Source: Kwoniella bestiolae CBS 10118
Lineage: Eukaryota > Basidiomycota > Tremellomycetes > Tremellales > Cryptococcaceae
Direction of reading: 5' to 3'
Assembly: GCF_000512585.2 (NCBI RefSeq)
Contig: NC_089242.1
Location: 558,001 to 622,000 of the forward strand
DNA length: 64,000 nt
The translations under genes were made by a program, and so were the position numbers. Positions 10,245 to 22,011 of the stretch are shown here, one piece after another (the first letter of the stretch is position 1; every line of letters starts with the position of its first letter). The notes below the pieces were generated by a model. The model saw only the letters and a list, made by a program, of their open reading frames with translations, did not search any database and had not been told where the DNA came from.

Positions 10245-13200
10245 ATGGATGAAGAGGCCGTTCAACAACAAAACTTGTCCTTTCCTGTGCTCCCTCAGGC
10301 GGACCTCGAGAGAGTAGCGCAGGTAAGTGCAATGCACGATTCTTGTAGACTGTCAGCTTTCACCAAGACAAACTTATTCGCCAGATCTCAGCTGACCTTC
10401 ACCTGTACTTCGTATTCAGACAATACTACACCTCTTCTCGCCTTCTACCTCGTCGAATCCCGAATTAGCGAAACACCTTCAAAGGGAATTACAGCAGATC
10501 CAATCTGCTCAAGAAGCTTGGGGCCTCATAGCTGGTCTGGCAGGACATGATGTAGGTTTCAAATTTCAACTCAGCTGGAAATGTTTTACGGGATACAGCC
10601 GACAGTGTGATATAGGACCCCAACATACGATTCTTCGGAGCTCATACCGCTCAAGTGAAGATTTCTCGAGATTGGTACGTTCAGCTACCTAATCGTTGAT
10701 CTGTGATCCGAGGAGCTGAACAGAGTAGCTGACTACTGAAAACAATCAATCAGGGAAACTCTTCCAGAGGAGTTGAGGCCCGCCTTGCTACCTCTGCTAC
10801 TAGGCACACTTGGCAATGCTATAAATCCAAATAATCAGCATTCCTATCAACCTGCTAATGGAGTAGTTGTAAGGAAGTTGTTCGGATCAGTGAGTTGAAC
10901 ATCCTGTTCGACAAAATCTTCTCTTATGGAAAGGCTCTGTACTCATTGATGTCACTATAGCTCGCATCCCTTCTCCTGCGTCTCGCATTCCCCCACTTTC
11001 TTCATCCGATTTTAACAGTGATCCAAACTATACATTCCGCTTTTGCTTCTTCCACGGCCCTTCCACCCTCAGCACCTGGATCAGGATACAACACGCCCGG
11101 GGCCGGTCCCAGCCAGTCTTCTTCCTTCGATGGTGTCCCGCCTCAACTGAAGCACCGAGTAAGACTCTTGGCTCTAGAATGGTGTGCCATCTGTATTGAA
11201 GAGATTGGTCGAGCCGGTTTGGCAGAACATCAACGGTGAGTCTTTGTCTCTGAGGCTTGAAGACTACCATATCGTAGTAAGATGCTAATCCTCGATGTTC
11301 AATAGGCAACCCCTTCGAAGACATATCGAAAGTGACCTCTCAATCGTGGTCAGTACAATAACAGATGCAATGACTGGTGATCCTAAATTGAGCCCGAACG
11401 AAAGACTGAAAGAAGCAGAGGCGGCATGTAAATGCGCAGAAAGTTGGATAGATTGGGGACTATCACCTGAGTGAGCTTAGCTTTGCTGTTGGATCTGGCA
11501 CGCCCCAGCTTACAAAATCATTGATCATAGGGAGTTGAACATTCTACTACCAGCGTTGTATGACCTCCTTCCCATGCCTGCCGCCTCGTCAGCTTTGGTT
11601 GAGGTGCTGTCGGAAAGTATATTCAAGTATGGGAAGGGGACCAAACTTCTCACAGAACCTATGCTGGCATGGGCGGTCGGGCCCTCGGGTCAGGCGTTGC
11701 TTGCTTCGGTAAATGATGGTGAGCTTATCCAAAACTTGCAGATCGAAATGCCAGAGAAGCTCATTCATCCATGAATTTCAGACCCATCAGAAGAACTAAT
11801 TGGATTCACGAAGCTTCTCGCTGCGTTAGTGGAGCACTCGTCCGAATGGCTTGTAGCTCGAATACAGCAGAATGATGTTCAGGCGTTCTTGGGTATAATA
11901 CTTCGTTTGACGGGCTGGCGGGGTCTGGGTAATGTAGAAGAAAACCTAAGCGAGGTGAGCTAGTTGTTTAACATAGAAAAGATAAGCTCACCAATATATC
12001 TTTGCAGCTCACTTTACCGATATACCCCATGATACAAGAAGCCATCATGGACGCACCTATGTTCTCGGCTCCTCATGAGACATCGCCTGATTGGGCGGTG
12101 GCCAAGAACTTCTTCAGAGAGCTAGTGGAAGTCACCAGGCGGAAGGTCAGGTGGCCTGGCGAAGGTGATAGTGGAGGTAGTATCGGTGGGCTTGATAAAG
12201 AGGATAGAGAGAATTTTGAGAGTTGGAGGAGAGATGCGGGGGAGGTCATCGTTGGAGCGTAAGTGCACGTTGTACTGTGTAATGCAAGGCTTCAACTGAT
12301 GATGGGTCATATAGGTACTATATTTTGAGAGATGAGATGCTGGCGAATCTGACTAGTATAGCTGGACAACAAGTGCAGGGTGGAGCGCCTTGGCAGGTGA
12401 GCTGATTCGCGTTCTGTGTACTACGTAGATGGAAGCAAGATAAGTAGCTGACTTGGTTGGTTGATCAGGATATCGAAGCCACTCTGCACTGCATCCGATA
12501 CTCCTCAGAAGCTGTTCCACTAGGCGAGGAGAAGAGTCTACCAATATTGTTTGGAGAGCAGATTCTTGGTCAGTTGGCTCACAGACCAATACGAGGGAAG
12601 GGAGAAGAGAGGCTGAGATTGACGGTTGTGTGCTTGATACGTGAGTCGTTACCTCGATATCAGCTGGCATAGACTGGTCACAGTATGTCATCTACCAAGG
12701 AGCGAGCTGATGCATCGATACAGAATCATACGAAGAATGGTTCAAGTTCCATCCGGTTCACTTACCGCCGGTCCTATCATACCTCGTTCCATCCCTCACC
12801 TCTTCAACGACCATCTCTCGATCGGCAGCCGACGCCTTGAAAGCACTATGCGATATGTGCAGGAAAAAGCTGGTAGAGCATATTGGAGCTTTTGCAGAAT
12901 TGCATGGCAAGATAGGTGATCTAGGGGTGAGTTGGCTGGCGTACGAAGAATAGGAGTTGCCCTCAGCTGATCGTGCTGCCTCGTAGCCTGAGGAGCAGAG
13001 TAAAGTCATACAGGGGATAACAAGTGTGATACAAGCACTAGCACCGGCGGATGCAGTTGGGCCAGTCGAGGTAGGTCAACTTCAAATCTGCCAGTAGTTC
13101 CAGGCTGATTTTGTTCTAGGGGATCATCTCACCAATCCTATCGCGTATTGCACAATCCCTTCAGCAGTATTCTGTCGACCGTGCAAATGCCCAGCCTGCT

Positions 13201-14877
13201 CTTGTACAGGCCACAGCAGCCTTGACGGCGTGTTTCAAAGGACTTTCACCATCTGAGGATGAGATGTTTGATACCACCGATGAAGGCGATGAGGCCGCTC
13301 GAGAAGAGGCTATAACGCTCACAAGGGAGGATCCGAGAATCGTGGAATTGAGGAGAGGAATAGAAAATGCTGTCGAGGGATTAGTGAGCGTTGTGGGCAG
13401 AGGTGAAGGTGATGCGGAGGTTGCTGATGTGAGTGTTGTCCGATATGCTCTGTTTAGCCTTTCCAGAGATTCTGATTATACGGAAGTGATGCTGATAATA
13501 TGCACTGTTATGCGGATAGGCCATCTCATCACTACTCAAACACGCTACTTTATCCTCATCGACTCTGATATCCCTATCTCCCCTCCCACTCCTCTCGCTG
13601 GTCTGTATGGCATGTGAAAACTCCCCCTCAGCGTTATGGATGTCATTAGCATCGACATTGACCTTACGCGTCAATGCACCCGTGACGAGTTTCGCAAGGA
13701 AGAAGGAAAAGACTGAGGAAGTAAAGAGACAAGAAGAGGACGAACAAGTTGGGAAATGGAATGTCATTGGTGATGTGGCTTCGAGGTTGGTGGTTGTGGC
13801 TGGAAGGTTCCTCGATGGGGAGGGAATGAAAGAGGTGAGTATTTCAACTTTCAACTGATTGAGCCTGCGCCATCCTACAGCGGCAAAGTAGTTCAGCTGA
13901 GACTGGTGTGATTAGCATCCTGACGTGGTGGAGGGATGGTTCAAATTCTGTTCATCTGTAGGTCCAGATTGCTTCCTTTGCTCATGTCATAAATGTATTG
14001 ACAGGATTGCTAATATGTCGATTTTGTGACAGCTTGCATCTCGTTTCCCCGGAGTGTTACTGCGCCTGCCACCCCAGATAGTAGAAGGATACATGTCATT
14101 GGGTTTGATGGGCCTGGGCACGCAGGAGAGGTTCTCGCTCAAATCAGTTTCGGAGTACTTTGTGAGTGATCTTCGCTATCTGTAACTCCCCCCACTTCTG
14201 GAGTATCCTTCGGATACACTACTATCCTCTTTGGTTGATCCGGTGACTATCACTTACAACATGGCGTACGATACTTATGTTCTGTACACTTGATAGGTCG
14301 CACTCCTAGCTAACACGCGCTATCCATCCCCACTCGAACCCCTTTCCGACCCCCTATTCGCACATTTTGGTCCATCCATCCTACGAGCGCTCTTACTTTG
14401 CGCGGGGAGTGAGGGGCCGAGGTCGGTCATACCGAATATGGCGGAGTTGTTGGCTGCGCTTGTGGGGAGGATCAAGGGGGAGGAGATGAGTAGCTGGTTG
14501 GATCAGGTTTTGAGTCAGGTGAGTTGGTCGGTCTTCTTCTGGATAATCAGATTGTACCGATTTGAAGGACACCCATCTTGATCCGAAGGGACCACATATA
14601 CTGCTGTAAATGGTTTTGGCTGACGGGTCATATGCGCTTTGATGTATAGGAAGGATACCCTGATCCTAGAGCTACGGCTGCTTCGAAGAAGAAGTTGAAA
14701 GAGGCTGTTTTGAGGTGAGTTGAATATATTCAAGTTGTATTGACGTGGTATAGAACTAATGGTGTGACTTTGACTAGATCCCGAACGGCCAGGAGGATGC
14801 GAGAAGCCTTACATGAGTTTGCATTGGTTGCTCGAGGGCTGGATGGGACTACTTATGGAAACGCTACGGCTGTGTGA
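10245..14877 (+). CDS. Importin-beta family karyopherin, importin-13/Pdr6-like
   Basis: A nuclear transport receptor of 1059 residues in 20 exons: 10245-10322, 10420-10551, 10616-10674, 10754-10889, 10961-11235, 11306-11470, 11531-11718, 11782-11954, 12008-12258, 12315-12396, 12469-12640, 12724-12926, 12987-13070, 13120-13428, 13520-13834, 13916-13957, 14033-14161, 14297-14518, 14650-14714 and 14778-14877. The sum is exactly divisible by three. Residues ~25-95 form the importin-beta N-terminal region (ILHLFSPSTSSNPELAKHLQ, then DDPNIRFFGAHTAQVKISRDW), which binds Ran-GTP in the family. The remainder is helical repeat sequence typical of HEAT solenoids. VVCLIQSYEEWF and the overall layout best match importin-13/transportin-SR and yeast Pdr6/Kap122. 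Which of these is the true orthologue is uncertain. An acidic insertion (DTTDEGDEAAREE) lies near residue 700. Confidence 0.88.
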
Positions 14878-15132
14878 GGGGTGTAGTTGTCCGATCAAGA
14901 TGTCGATGTCTACTCGTGCACTGGAGGATCGAAGCATCCAGGACAATCATATTGGCCTAATATGAGTGATTACAGCGAACCTAATGCATAATGACGTTAT
15001 GATGGCTATTATACAACATGATCGTACCCAAAATACCTTGGAACGCAGCATCCTCCCAATTCATCTTTTCCGACGATCCACATCGACCTTGCGCACCAAG
15101 TAAACTAATCACTGATCTCTATTTGCGATAGA
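14878..15132. other. Short convergent intergenic region
   Basis: 255 bases between two converging genes; it should contain both transcript ends. No further signal seen. Confidence 0.4.
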
Positions 15133-16527
15133 CTATATAAACCCGCTCTCCCTCATCGACCTAGTCAAAGCGAATATATTATCCCTACCCTTACTGCTCT
15201 GCGCAGAGTCGTTGACATTGACCCATTTCCTATGATCGTTCAAACCATCTATCAGACATCCTTCCAAGAATACTCGACATATCTGATCCTGATTCTGATC
15301 CTGCGTTTCTTGTCCCTTTTCTGACAACGAGCTGTTTCCATTTGGATCTTGGGTTGAGGCGTATTCGACCTGGAGAAATATGGACGTGGCGTTTGGATTG
15401 GGTAGGATGAACACTTTTAATTTAAGGGAATACTCTGCTTCGATCGAAGTGGAAGTGGGAGGAGAGAACGGGGTGAATGAGAGGACTGTTAGTAGGAGGG
15501 AGTTACCGGCTAGAGGGGTGGGTGTGGGGAGGGTGGAGGAGGTTGTGGATGCTGCCTATGTGGGTTAACGGAATTAGCGTATGAGTATGTATTCATTTAT
15601 TTTCATCTGTTGAAGAAGATGACGAGTGCAAGTGAAACGCCATAGCCTAGATTGGATGGGAGGAAAATGTACGATAGCTCACAGCTTTGGCGGATTTACT
15701 ATAACCCATTACGAACGGACTCAAGAGACTCTGTAACATCGGTTGAACGTTTGAGGTAGGTCTGACAGCAAGGCATTTGAATCTTTCCGGCTGTCTTTGA
15801 CTTTGCTTTGGTGTTACTTCTGTAGATCCCGTGTTGTCGCGTAAAGGCCCGCCGGTCTGAGGTTGTGTAAGATCTACGTCGACGCCGGGTGTATTTTTGG
15901 GTTTATCGATAATTTCAAAACCATCATCGTCCAATGTATCTTTGTCTATCTCTATGGGCTGGTCTGTACTTTTGGAGTTACTCGCCCCGTTGGTCTGTTG
16001 AGTTTGATCAACACCATTACTTGTCTGGGCTGAAGATGGGAGATGGGATGTTAAGGCAGATCGGTCGTCCAAGAACAGATAGGTTATATCCTCCTCTTTG
16101 GTATTATCTTGCAGAGGTGTGCTTCCAGGTGGTAAGGGGTTGGGAAGGGTGTTGATAGTAGTTAGATATCGTGATGTCGATTTGGTTGTTGGTTCGGTAG
16201 ATGAAGATGATGTTGGAGGAGACGGAAAAGTCGATCGATAAGTTCGGAATTGGATTGTTGATCTCGAAGGTGTGTGTAGCTGTATCATGTAGATGTATGA
16301 CCATTAGCTGGGGACCGCAATGGTGAGATGTGAGATCATAGTCAATCTCGCACTCACACTATAACTCTCCAATATCCTAGGTAAAATTATATCTGCCAGA
16401 GAGATCTGACGTCCCGCGGGAGGGTTGAAGGACCATTGGAGTTGGCTAGATATATCATCTTACAAGTTAGTTCCTGTACATCCCCGGGTCTAGGAGTTTG
16501 GGGTGAGGCTCACACTGTATGACCCAT
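15133..16527 (-). CDS. Unassigned protein, possibly Mediator subunit Med20-like
   Basis: Four exons (16514-16527, 16358-16445, 15683-16279, 15133-15555) give a 373-residue protein with good splice sites throughout. It starts MGHTVQLQWSFNPPAGRQIS, continues ILPRILESYSLHTPSRST, and contains TYLFLDD, a Gln/Asn/Ser-rich middle (about residues 95-165), then FKCLAVRPTSNVQPMLQSLL and a C-terminal SIFLQVEYAST segment. The spacing of an MG start, a predicted N-terminal sandwich, a surface-display LDD segment and a late VEY strand recalls Med20 (Srb2), but the likeness is weak and I cannot confirm it without a profile search. No membrane segment or signal peptide is apparent. The gene is divergent from Apc11. 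Confidence 0.6.
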
Positions 16528-16928
16528 TTTGATATGTGCAAGATGTACATCTATGCATGTGCTCGTGAAGAGAGAAGGAAGAACAATGATGACCACCCAA
16601 AGATGCGAGAAGCTAGAACCAAGTAGTCAATAGCATATCTTCCACGTCATCATTTTCATTCAGACTGGTAAAATCAACATTACCCGTAGACAGGAAAAGA
16701 TCAAAAACGCGTCTATCCTATCGTTCAGCATCATCAATCACCTCTTTCTCAACATCCATGCTGGATATATCGTCATCGTCAAGGCAATCACACTTGTACG
16801 AGCCTCAACCCTCTGCACCAAGCTGCGAGAATCGAAAGGCCAATTTTGAGGAGACTGACTGACCCACCAAACAAGACCCAGAAATTCTCATCCTCTTTCC
16901 CCATCCCCCCCTTCCTCCATCACCCGGC
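16528..16928. promoter_or_regulatory. Divergent promoter, Med20-like gene / Apc11
   Basis: 401 bases between two divergent start codons. I see no gene. A C-rich stretch (about 16895-16920) precedes the Apc11 ATG. Confidence 0.45.
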
Positions 16929-17763
16929 ATGAAAATCACGATCCACTCATACCACTCCGTAGCGTACTGGAAATGGGACATCTCATCCGACGAGCCCCAC
17001 AAACTACACAAGCATCTGGATCTGGATGATATAGAAAATGGGTATATCAACCCTGATGATCCAGCTACGATGGAGGATGGGGATGAGGATGAAGAGGTCT
17101 GTGGGATCTGCCAGAATGCTTTTGAGGGTTGTTGTCCGGAATGTAAAGTCCCAGGAGATGATTGTCCGCTGAGTGGGTGATGTTTCTTTTGTGTCTATTG
17201 ATGATATGATGAGATGAGATGATCTAAGCTGATCATTGGATATTCACTTCCCACTTTATTATCGATATTTCCATCGACATTGACTTGCCATTGCAACGCA
17301 TATGATCTGATTTGGAACTGATGCTTTGTCACCACCTCGATACTTCGATTCTCGACAACAGTATGGGGAGAATGCACCCACGTATTCCACATGCACTGTC
17401 TTCTCAAATGGATAGATACCGAATCGTCGAAACAGCAATGTCCAATGGACCGTCGGCCATGGGGTGAGTAACATGTTCAGCTCTGCCGGCTCATGAAACC
17501 CCATCAGAACTTGCTTCGCAGATAAGGTGATAATATGCTAATTGGATTCAATGTTGTTTCGACTTATAGTCACCGCGGACCGTAAACCCGATAAACTCTC
17601 AACTACCTCCACAGGACAGCCCGTCGCCCAAGTCGCTCCTGGACCATTGCCCAGTGAGGAAGAAGGTGGGGTAGTTATGCTCGCTGATTTATCGGGAGAA
17701 GCGGATCTGGGTGAAGGGGAGGAAGGGGAAGAAGGGGAGAGTATGGAAGTTGATGGGCGATAG
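16929..17763 (+). CDS. APC11: Anaphase-promoting complex RING subunit Apc11
   Basis: Apc11 is the catalytic RING-H2 subunit of the APC/C ubiquitin ligase, recruiting the E2 enzyme with the cullin Apc2. Exons 16929-17172, 17362-17463 and 17570-17763 give 179 residues, against about 84-165 in other fungi and animals. The N-terminus (MKITIHSYHSVAYWKWD) and the RING are unmistakable: CGIC (C58, C61), CCPECKVPGDDCPL, WGECTHVFHMHCLLKWI and QQCPMDRRPW. The last position of the RING is Asp111 rather than the Cys of most Apc11 proteins; the related RING protein Rbx1 also uses Asp there. An acidic insertion (about residues 28-56) splits the N-terminal strand from the RING, and residues 115-179 add a Pro/Thr then Glu/Gly-rich tail. 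The first intron uses a GTGGGT donor; this choice restores the family sequence DDCPL-I-WGEC. Confidence 0.93.
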
Positions 17764-18295
17764 TGTCGGTCGGCTTTCCTTCTTGTCTGGTTGATCGGCT
17801 TGTATATATGTGCATAAGATGTTGTATTATGGCCCTATGGTTATGTATTATTATTCCCATCTAGGCTTCATACTTGCATTGTCTAAGCTTCATACTTTCA
17901 TTATTACCATTGTTCAGGCCACCGTCATAGTCAAACAGCTTCGAACGTTTGTCTCGTTTGTTTCCGTCGGAAGTGTTGTGCTTGTTGACGAATGCGAAGT
18001 GTGTGGTTGTTCCTTCACAGCATTTGTGTATGTATATCACTTGGCAACATCATCAATCATCAATCATCTACTATACTACCTTTCATTCATACAGGCTCTC
18101 GCTCTCGCACCCAGTGTCAATTCAGTATAGACAGTAGCCTAGGAGAGGAGAAACAGTCTGTGAATCAGTCGCACAAGTACGATCTCACCACTTTTCGACT
18201 ATACACATAAACGACCCAACGACCCAACGAGGTGAAACAACGGGGTCAGTAGAACACCCATTCACGAATCGACGACCCCCTTCTTGTTGGCCATC
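17764..18295. other. Intergenic, Apc11 end to AKR1 start
   Basis: 532 bases holding the Apc11 3' region and the AKR1 promoter. A direct repeat ACGACCCA lies at about 18211-18228, shortly before the AKR1 ATG. No gene seen. Confidence 0.45.
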
Positions 18296-21200
18296 ATGAC
18301 CAACCCTTCCGCCCCCGTACCAGACATAGTCACCACCCTAGCATCTCCAGACTCGACAAAAGGCGTCTGGAACGATTCGACGCTGATATCTGACGGAGAT
18401 CCTTTGGGAGGTATCAAAGAAGACGAGAGGAATAGCAATGAAGTGGGGAGGGAGACTATGAGGGAGGATGCAGCTGGACCATCAAGCATACATGAGGTGC
18501 GGACCTTCCTCTCAGCCGCCTGTGTTGAGTCAGACCATGTAAGCTGATATATTCCGTACATCGTAGCTATCGATCCATGCCCTGGCTCAAAGGGGCGATA
18601 CACCATCTATATCATCGTTACTTCGCGAGAATCCCTCTCTGGACTTATCGCAGCGGGACGAACAGGGTATAACACCGTTACATTGGGCAGCTATCAACGC
18701 GCATATGGGGACATGCAGGTTTTTGTTGGATAATGGTGCGGAGGTGGACGCTGTTGGGGGGGAATTGAAGGCTACACCGCTGCAGTGGGCTGCGAGGTTA
18801 GTCTTCTGTCTTACAACTCATTTTTCCAGCTGAGGTTCCGTTCTGATACACTTCGTGATCTTTCCGAGAGCTGATAACATAGATGATTCACAGGAATGGC
18901 CATCTCTACGTCGTCCATCTACTTCTATCCCACGGCGCAGATCCAAATATCCTGGATTCGCAGGGGTTCAACACGTTGCATCTGATTACGCACTCAAGTG
19001 CTGTAATGCCTTTACTGTATATGGTGAGCTGGCATCAGGTCTAGAGCGAAATGAATGTACAGCTGAAGTGTATGATCGAATAGCTACATCAACCTGTCGC
19101 AATCGATGAGAAGGATAGTGATGGACATACGTCGTTGATGTGGGCGGCGTATCAAGGTGAGTTGCTGTCCAATTTGAGCAGCCCATCTTGTTTGCCTTCC
19201 GAACTCAATCCTCCCATTTCCTTATACCCCGGGAATCCCTTGGTTTCAAACGAGTAAGACTAACAAACTCATCCACCATCATATTGACATAGGCGACGCA
19301 ATCTCTGTCCAACTCCTACTTCGCCACGGAGCTTCAGTCCACCTACAGGATAACGCAGGTATGACTCCTCTACATTGGGCAGCGGTCAAGGGAAATAAAG
19401 TATCTATCAAGCACTTGTTAGAAGCTGGAGCGAATCTGGATATACGAGAGGAGAGCGGGAAGACACCTAGGGACATGGCTGAGGAGTTGAAGGGTTTGGT
19501 GCCGTTTGAGAAAGGGTTGGAAGAGGCGGGATATAATTCATTGGGGATGAAAAGGTATGGCAAGTTGAGTGATGTAAGTTGTCTCTCTTCAAGTAGATCT
19601 TGGCGGATCGTGTGATGAAATCATCAGAGTCACTATGGCTGAGAATTGAGATAAGATCTTAGCTGATTATGGGTATCTGATGATAGCGAAACACTACACT
19701 AGCTATATTCGTCCTACCCACCTTGTTCCTTGGTCTGATATTCAAGACATTCGACTACTTCCCAGGTTATATAAGCTTCCCATTGGCTATAGCGGAATTC
19801 ATGGCTATGCAGTTGGTGAGCAGATCACCATATACGATCAGTGTGTCATCTTCTGTACGCTAGGAACTGATGTTGTTCTCTCTGCCAGACCGTAACCCAC
19901 TATCTCCTCCGACACATAGTCAGCGAATACAAGGTATCCTCTTCCAACCACTTCACTTCCATCATCATCGCCAGTATAATATGGGTATTCTACAGTTGGT
20001 CAAGTCGGCTGGTATTCGGTGAGTACCTTGTTTCGTTGTGTCGCTATAAACACCATGAAGTCAATTCTTACCTCAGGTGCCATATAGGTACACCGGGTGA
20101 TGCGTTGACGAATTTGATCTTCTTCGTATCATTCGCTGGATGCTCTTATAACCTCTTCATGGCTATTAAGAGCGATCCGGGATTTGTGCCTTTGCCGATC
20201 AACGATTCAGAAGTGAAGGAGGTGAGTTCTGGTCTCAATTGTTGCATAACGCGCGGGACCTTCAGTCCATGTGGATTGGGCTCATGATGACGATCTTCAC
20301 ATTGTAGGCCCTCGAAGATCTAGTGGATCAAGGAAGATTGAACGGTACGAACTTCTGCATCGAGTGTATGGTAAGTTTGCGCTCTACCTGTGAAATTCGC
20401 TGTACATGTTATGCTGATCTTCTCGTTCGCCAAAACAGGCAAGAAAGCCTCTCAGATCAAAACACTGTAGAACATGTGGCAGATGTGTAGCGAAATTTGA
20501 CCAGTGAGCTAATGTGTTCAAGCTGTTATGCAAGCGGAAGCTGATCTTGGATGTACAGTCACTGCCCATGGATCTGGAACTGTGGTAAGCACTGCTGTCG
20601 CTAATGTCTCGAAATTGACGCAACAGGAGCTGATGAGTTTGCTCGCGTAGTCGGATACAAAAACCATCGGTCGTTCCTCCTTTTTGTACTATTCCTAATA
20701 GCTGGGATAGTGACCTTTGACAGACTAACAATAGACTGTAAGGCACCCGACCTCGCGCCCTCAAGGCTACATATGCTCAGCTGACCACATACTATTCCTT
20801 AGACATACTCGAGAAATCACCAGAATATACCCCTCCCTCAGAGCCTTCACCCGGTATAACAGTCTGCGACATCTCCACGACCCTATGCCGAGCAGCATCA
20901 TACGATTCATTCCTACTATCAGTATCATTATGGGCGACCCTCCAACTGACATGGACGATCGTATTGGCGATATCACACTTATGGCAAGTAGGCAAACAAA
21001 TGACGACATTCGAAGTATCCAACCTTGGAAGATATGGCTACATGGGAGGTAGAGGCGGATCTTCCCTCCGCGACCAGAGTGGAGCACTCACCAAACCCTC
21101 CCAGGCTCAGGCGTTCTCGGTAGGAGCTGCGCCCTTCCCTGGAGGAGCGTCTGAAGAAGCTCAGGGCCCGTCCTCGGCTGGTCCAGAGGGTAATTTCTCT

Positions 21201-21791
21201 TCGTTCCCTCCTCCTCCTCCCCCGCCTCCGCCTGATGGAACGGGGCATGGTCATGTGCATGGACCGGGATGCAAGCATGGTGAAGGTGGACACGGACATT
21301 CACACGGTGTTGGAGCGATATGTAAAGGTTTGGGCAGGGTTGTTAGTGGGTCTTTGATGAATATACTGGGATTGGATAGGTTCACGAAGGGAAAGGCTTT
21401 GGGAGGGATGAAGAAGGCTGGGAGGGATCAGAATCCTTTTGATATGGGATTTGTACAGGTGAGTCACTCGAGTAACGGACGAAGCGCCAATTTCATTCTC
21501 GTGTACAAGTATCCCATGAACCCCCCTCAAGGTGTTTTCGCACAATCATCACTCTCTCTCTCTCTTGGTGTGTGTAATTTGAACAAGTGCTATTTGACTG
21601 ATATGTCGTTACAGAACTGCACGGACTTCTGGATCCCATCTAGAGATATAGATTACACACAGCTATACGACGTCCCCTCGGAAGGTTGGAGAGCTTACAG
21701 AAGGAAGATTGCAATGCAGAGGCAGTTGGGTGGGGAAGGTGGTAAGGGAGGGTATGTCGCTGTTGGTAGTAGTGCCGATGAGGAGGTGTAA
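18296..21791 (+). CDS. AKR1: Ankyrin-repeat DHHC palmitoyltransferase Akr1
   Basis: Akr1 attaches palmitate to cysteines of cytosolic proteins at Golgi and endosomal membranes (in yeast, casein kinases Yck1/2). Fourteen exons (18296-18496, 18567-18796, 18894-19023, 19084-19156, 19293-19573, 19687-19815, 19889-20018, 20088-20221, 20308-20370, 20439-20503, 20559-20584, 20651-20737, 20803-21458, 21615-21791) give 793 residues. Ankyrin repeats span about residues 67-300 (IHALAQRGD, TPLHWAAINAH, TSLMWAAYQGD, MTPLHWAAVKGN). Membrane segments follow (TTLAIFVLPTLFLGLIF, DALTNLIFFVSFAG). The catalytic Cys-rich domain reads KPLRSKHCRTCGRCVAKFDH and then HCPWIWNCVGYKNHRS, with DHHC at 478-481. The C-terminal cytosolic tail has a run of prolines and then a His/Gly/Cys-rich segment at about 660-690. 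The start is the ATG at 18296; an upstream in-frame codon at 18284 is TTG. The first donor was placed at 18497 because the next candidate would leave a 28-base intron. Confidence 0.95.
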
Positions 21792-22011
21792 TGGTTGTTA
21801 TATTGTTATAGATAATGATAATGATAATGATGCTTTGTCATGATTTTGTGTATATCTGTGGGTGCCATTCTGATGGTTCAGATGTTTTGTGCAGCTTTGT
21901 ACAAAATTGTTGGGGGTGCATCGCTGGACACAATACATCTTGCCATGTCAGGGTCATTCATCATTGTCGTTATAAAGAGTCTTCAACGTCTAGTTACCAA
22001 TATTAAATATT

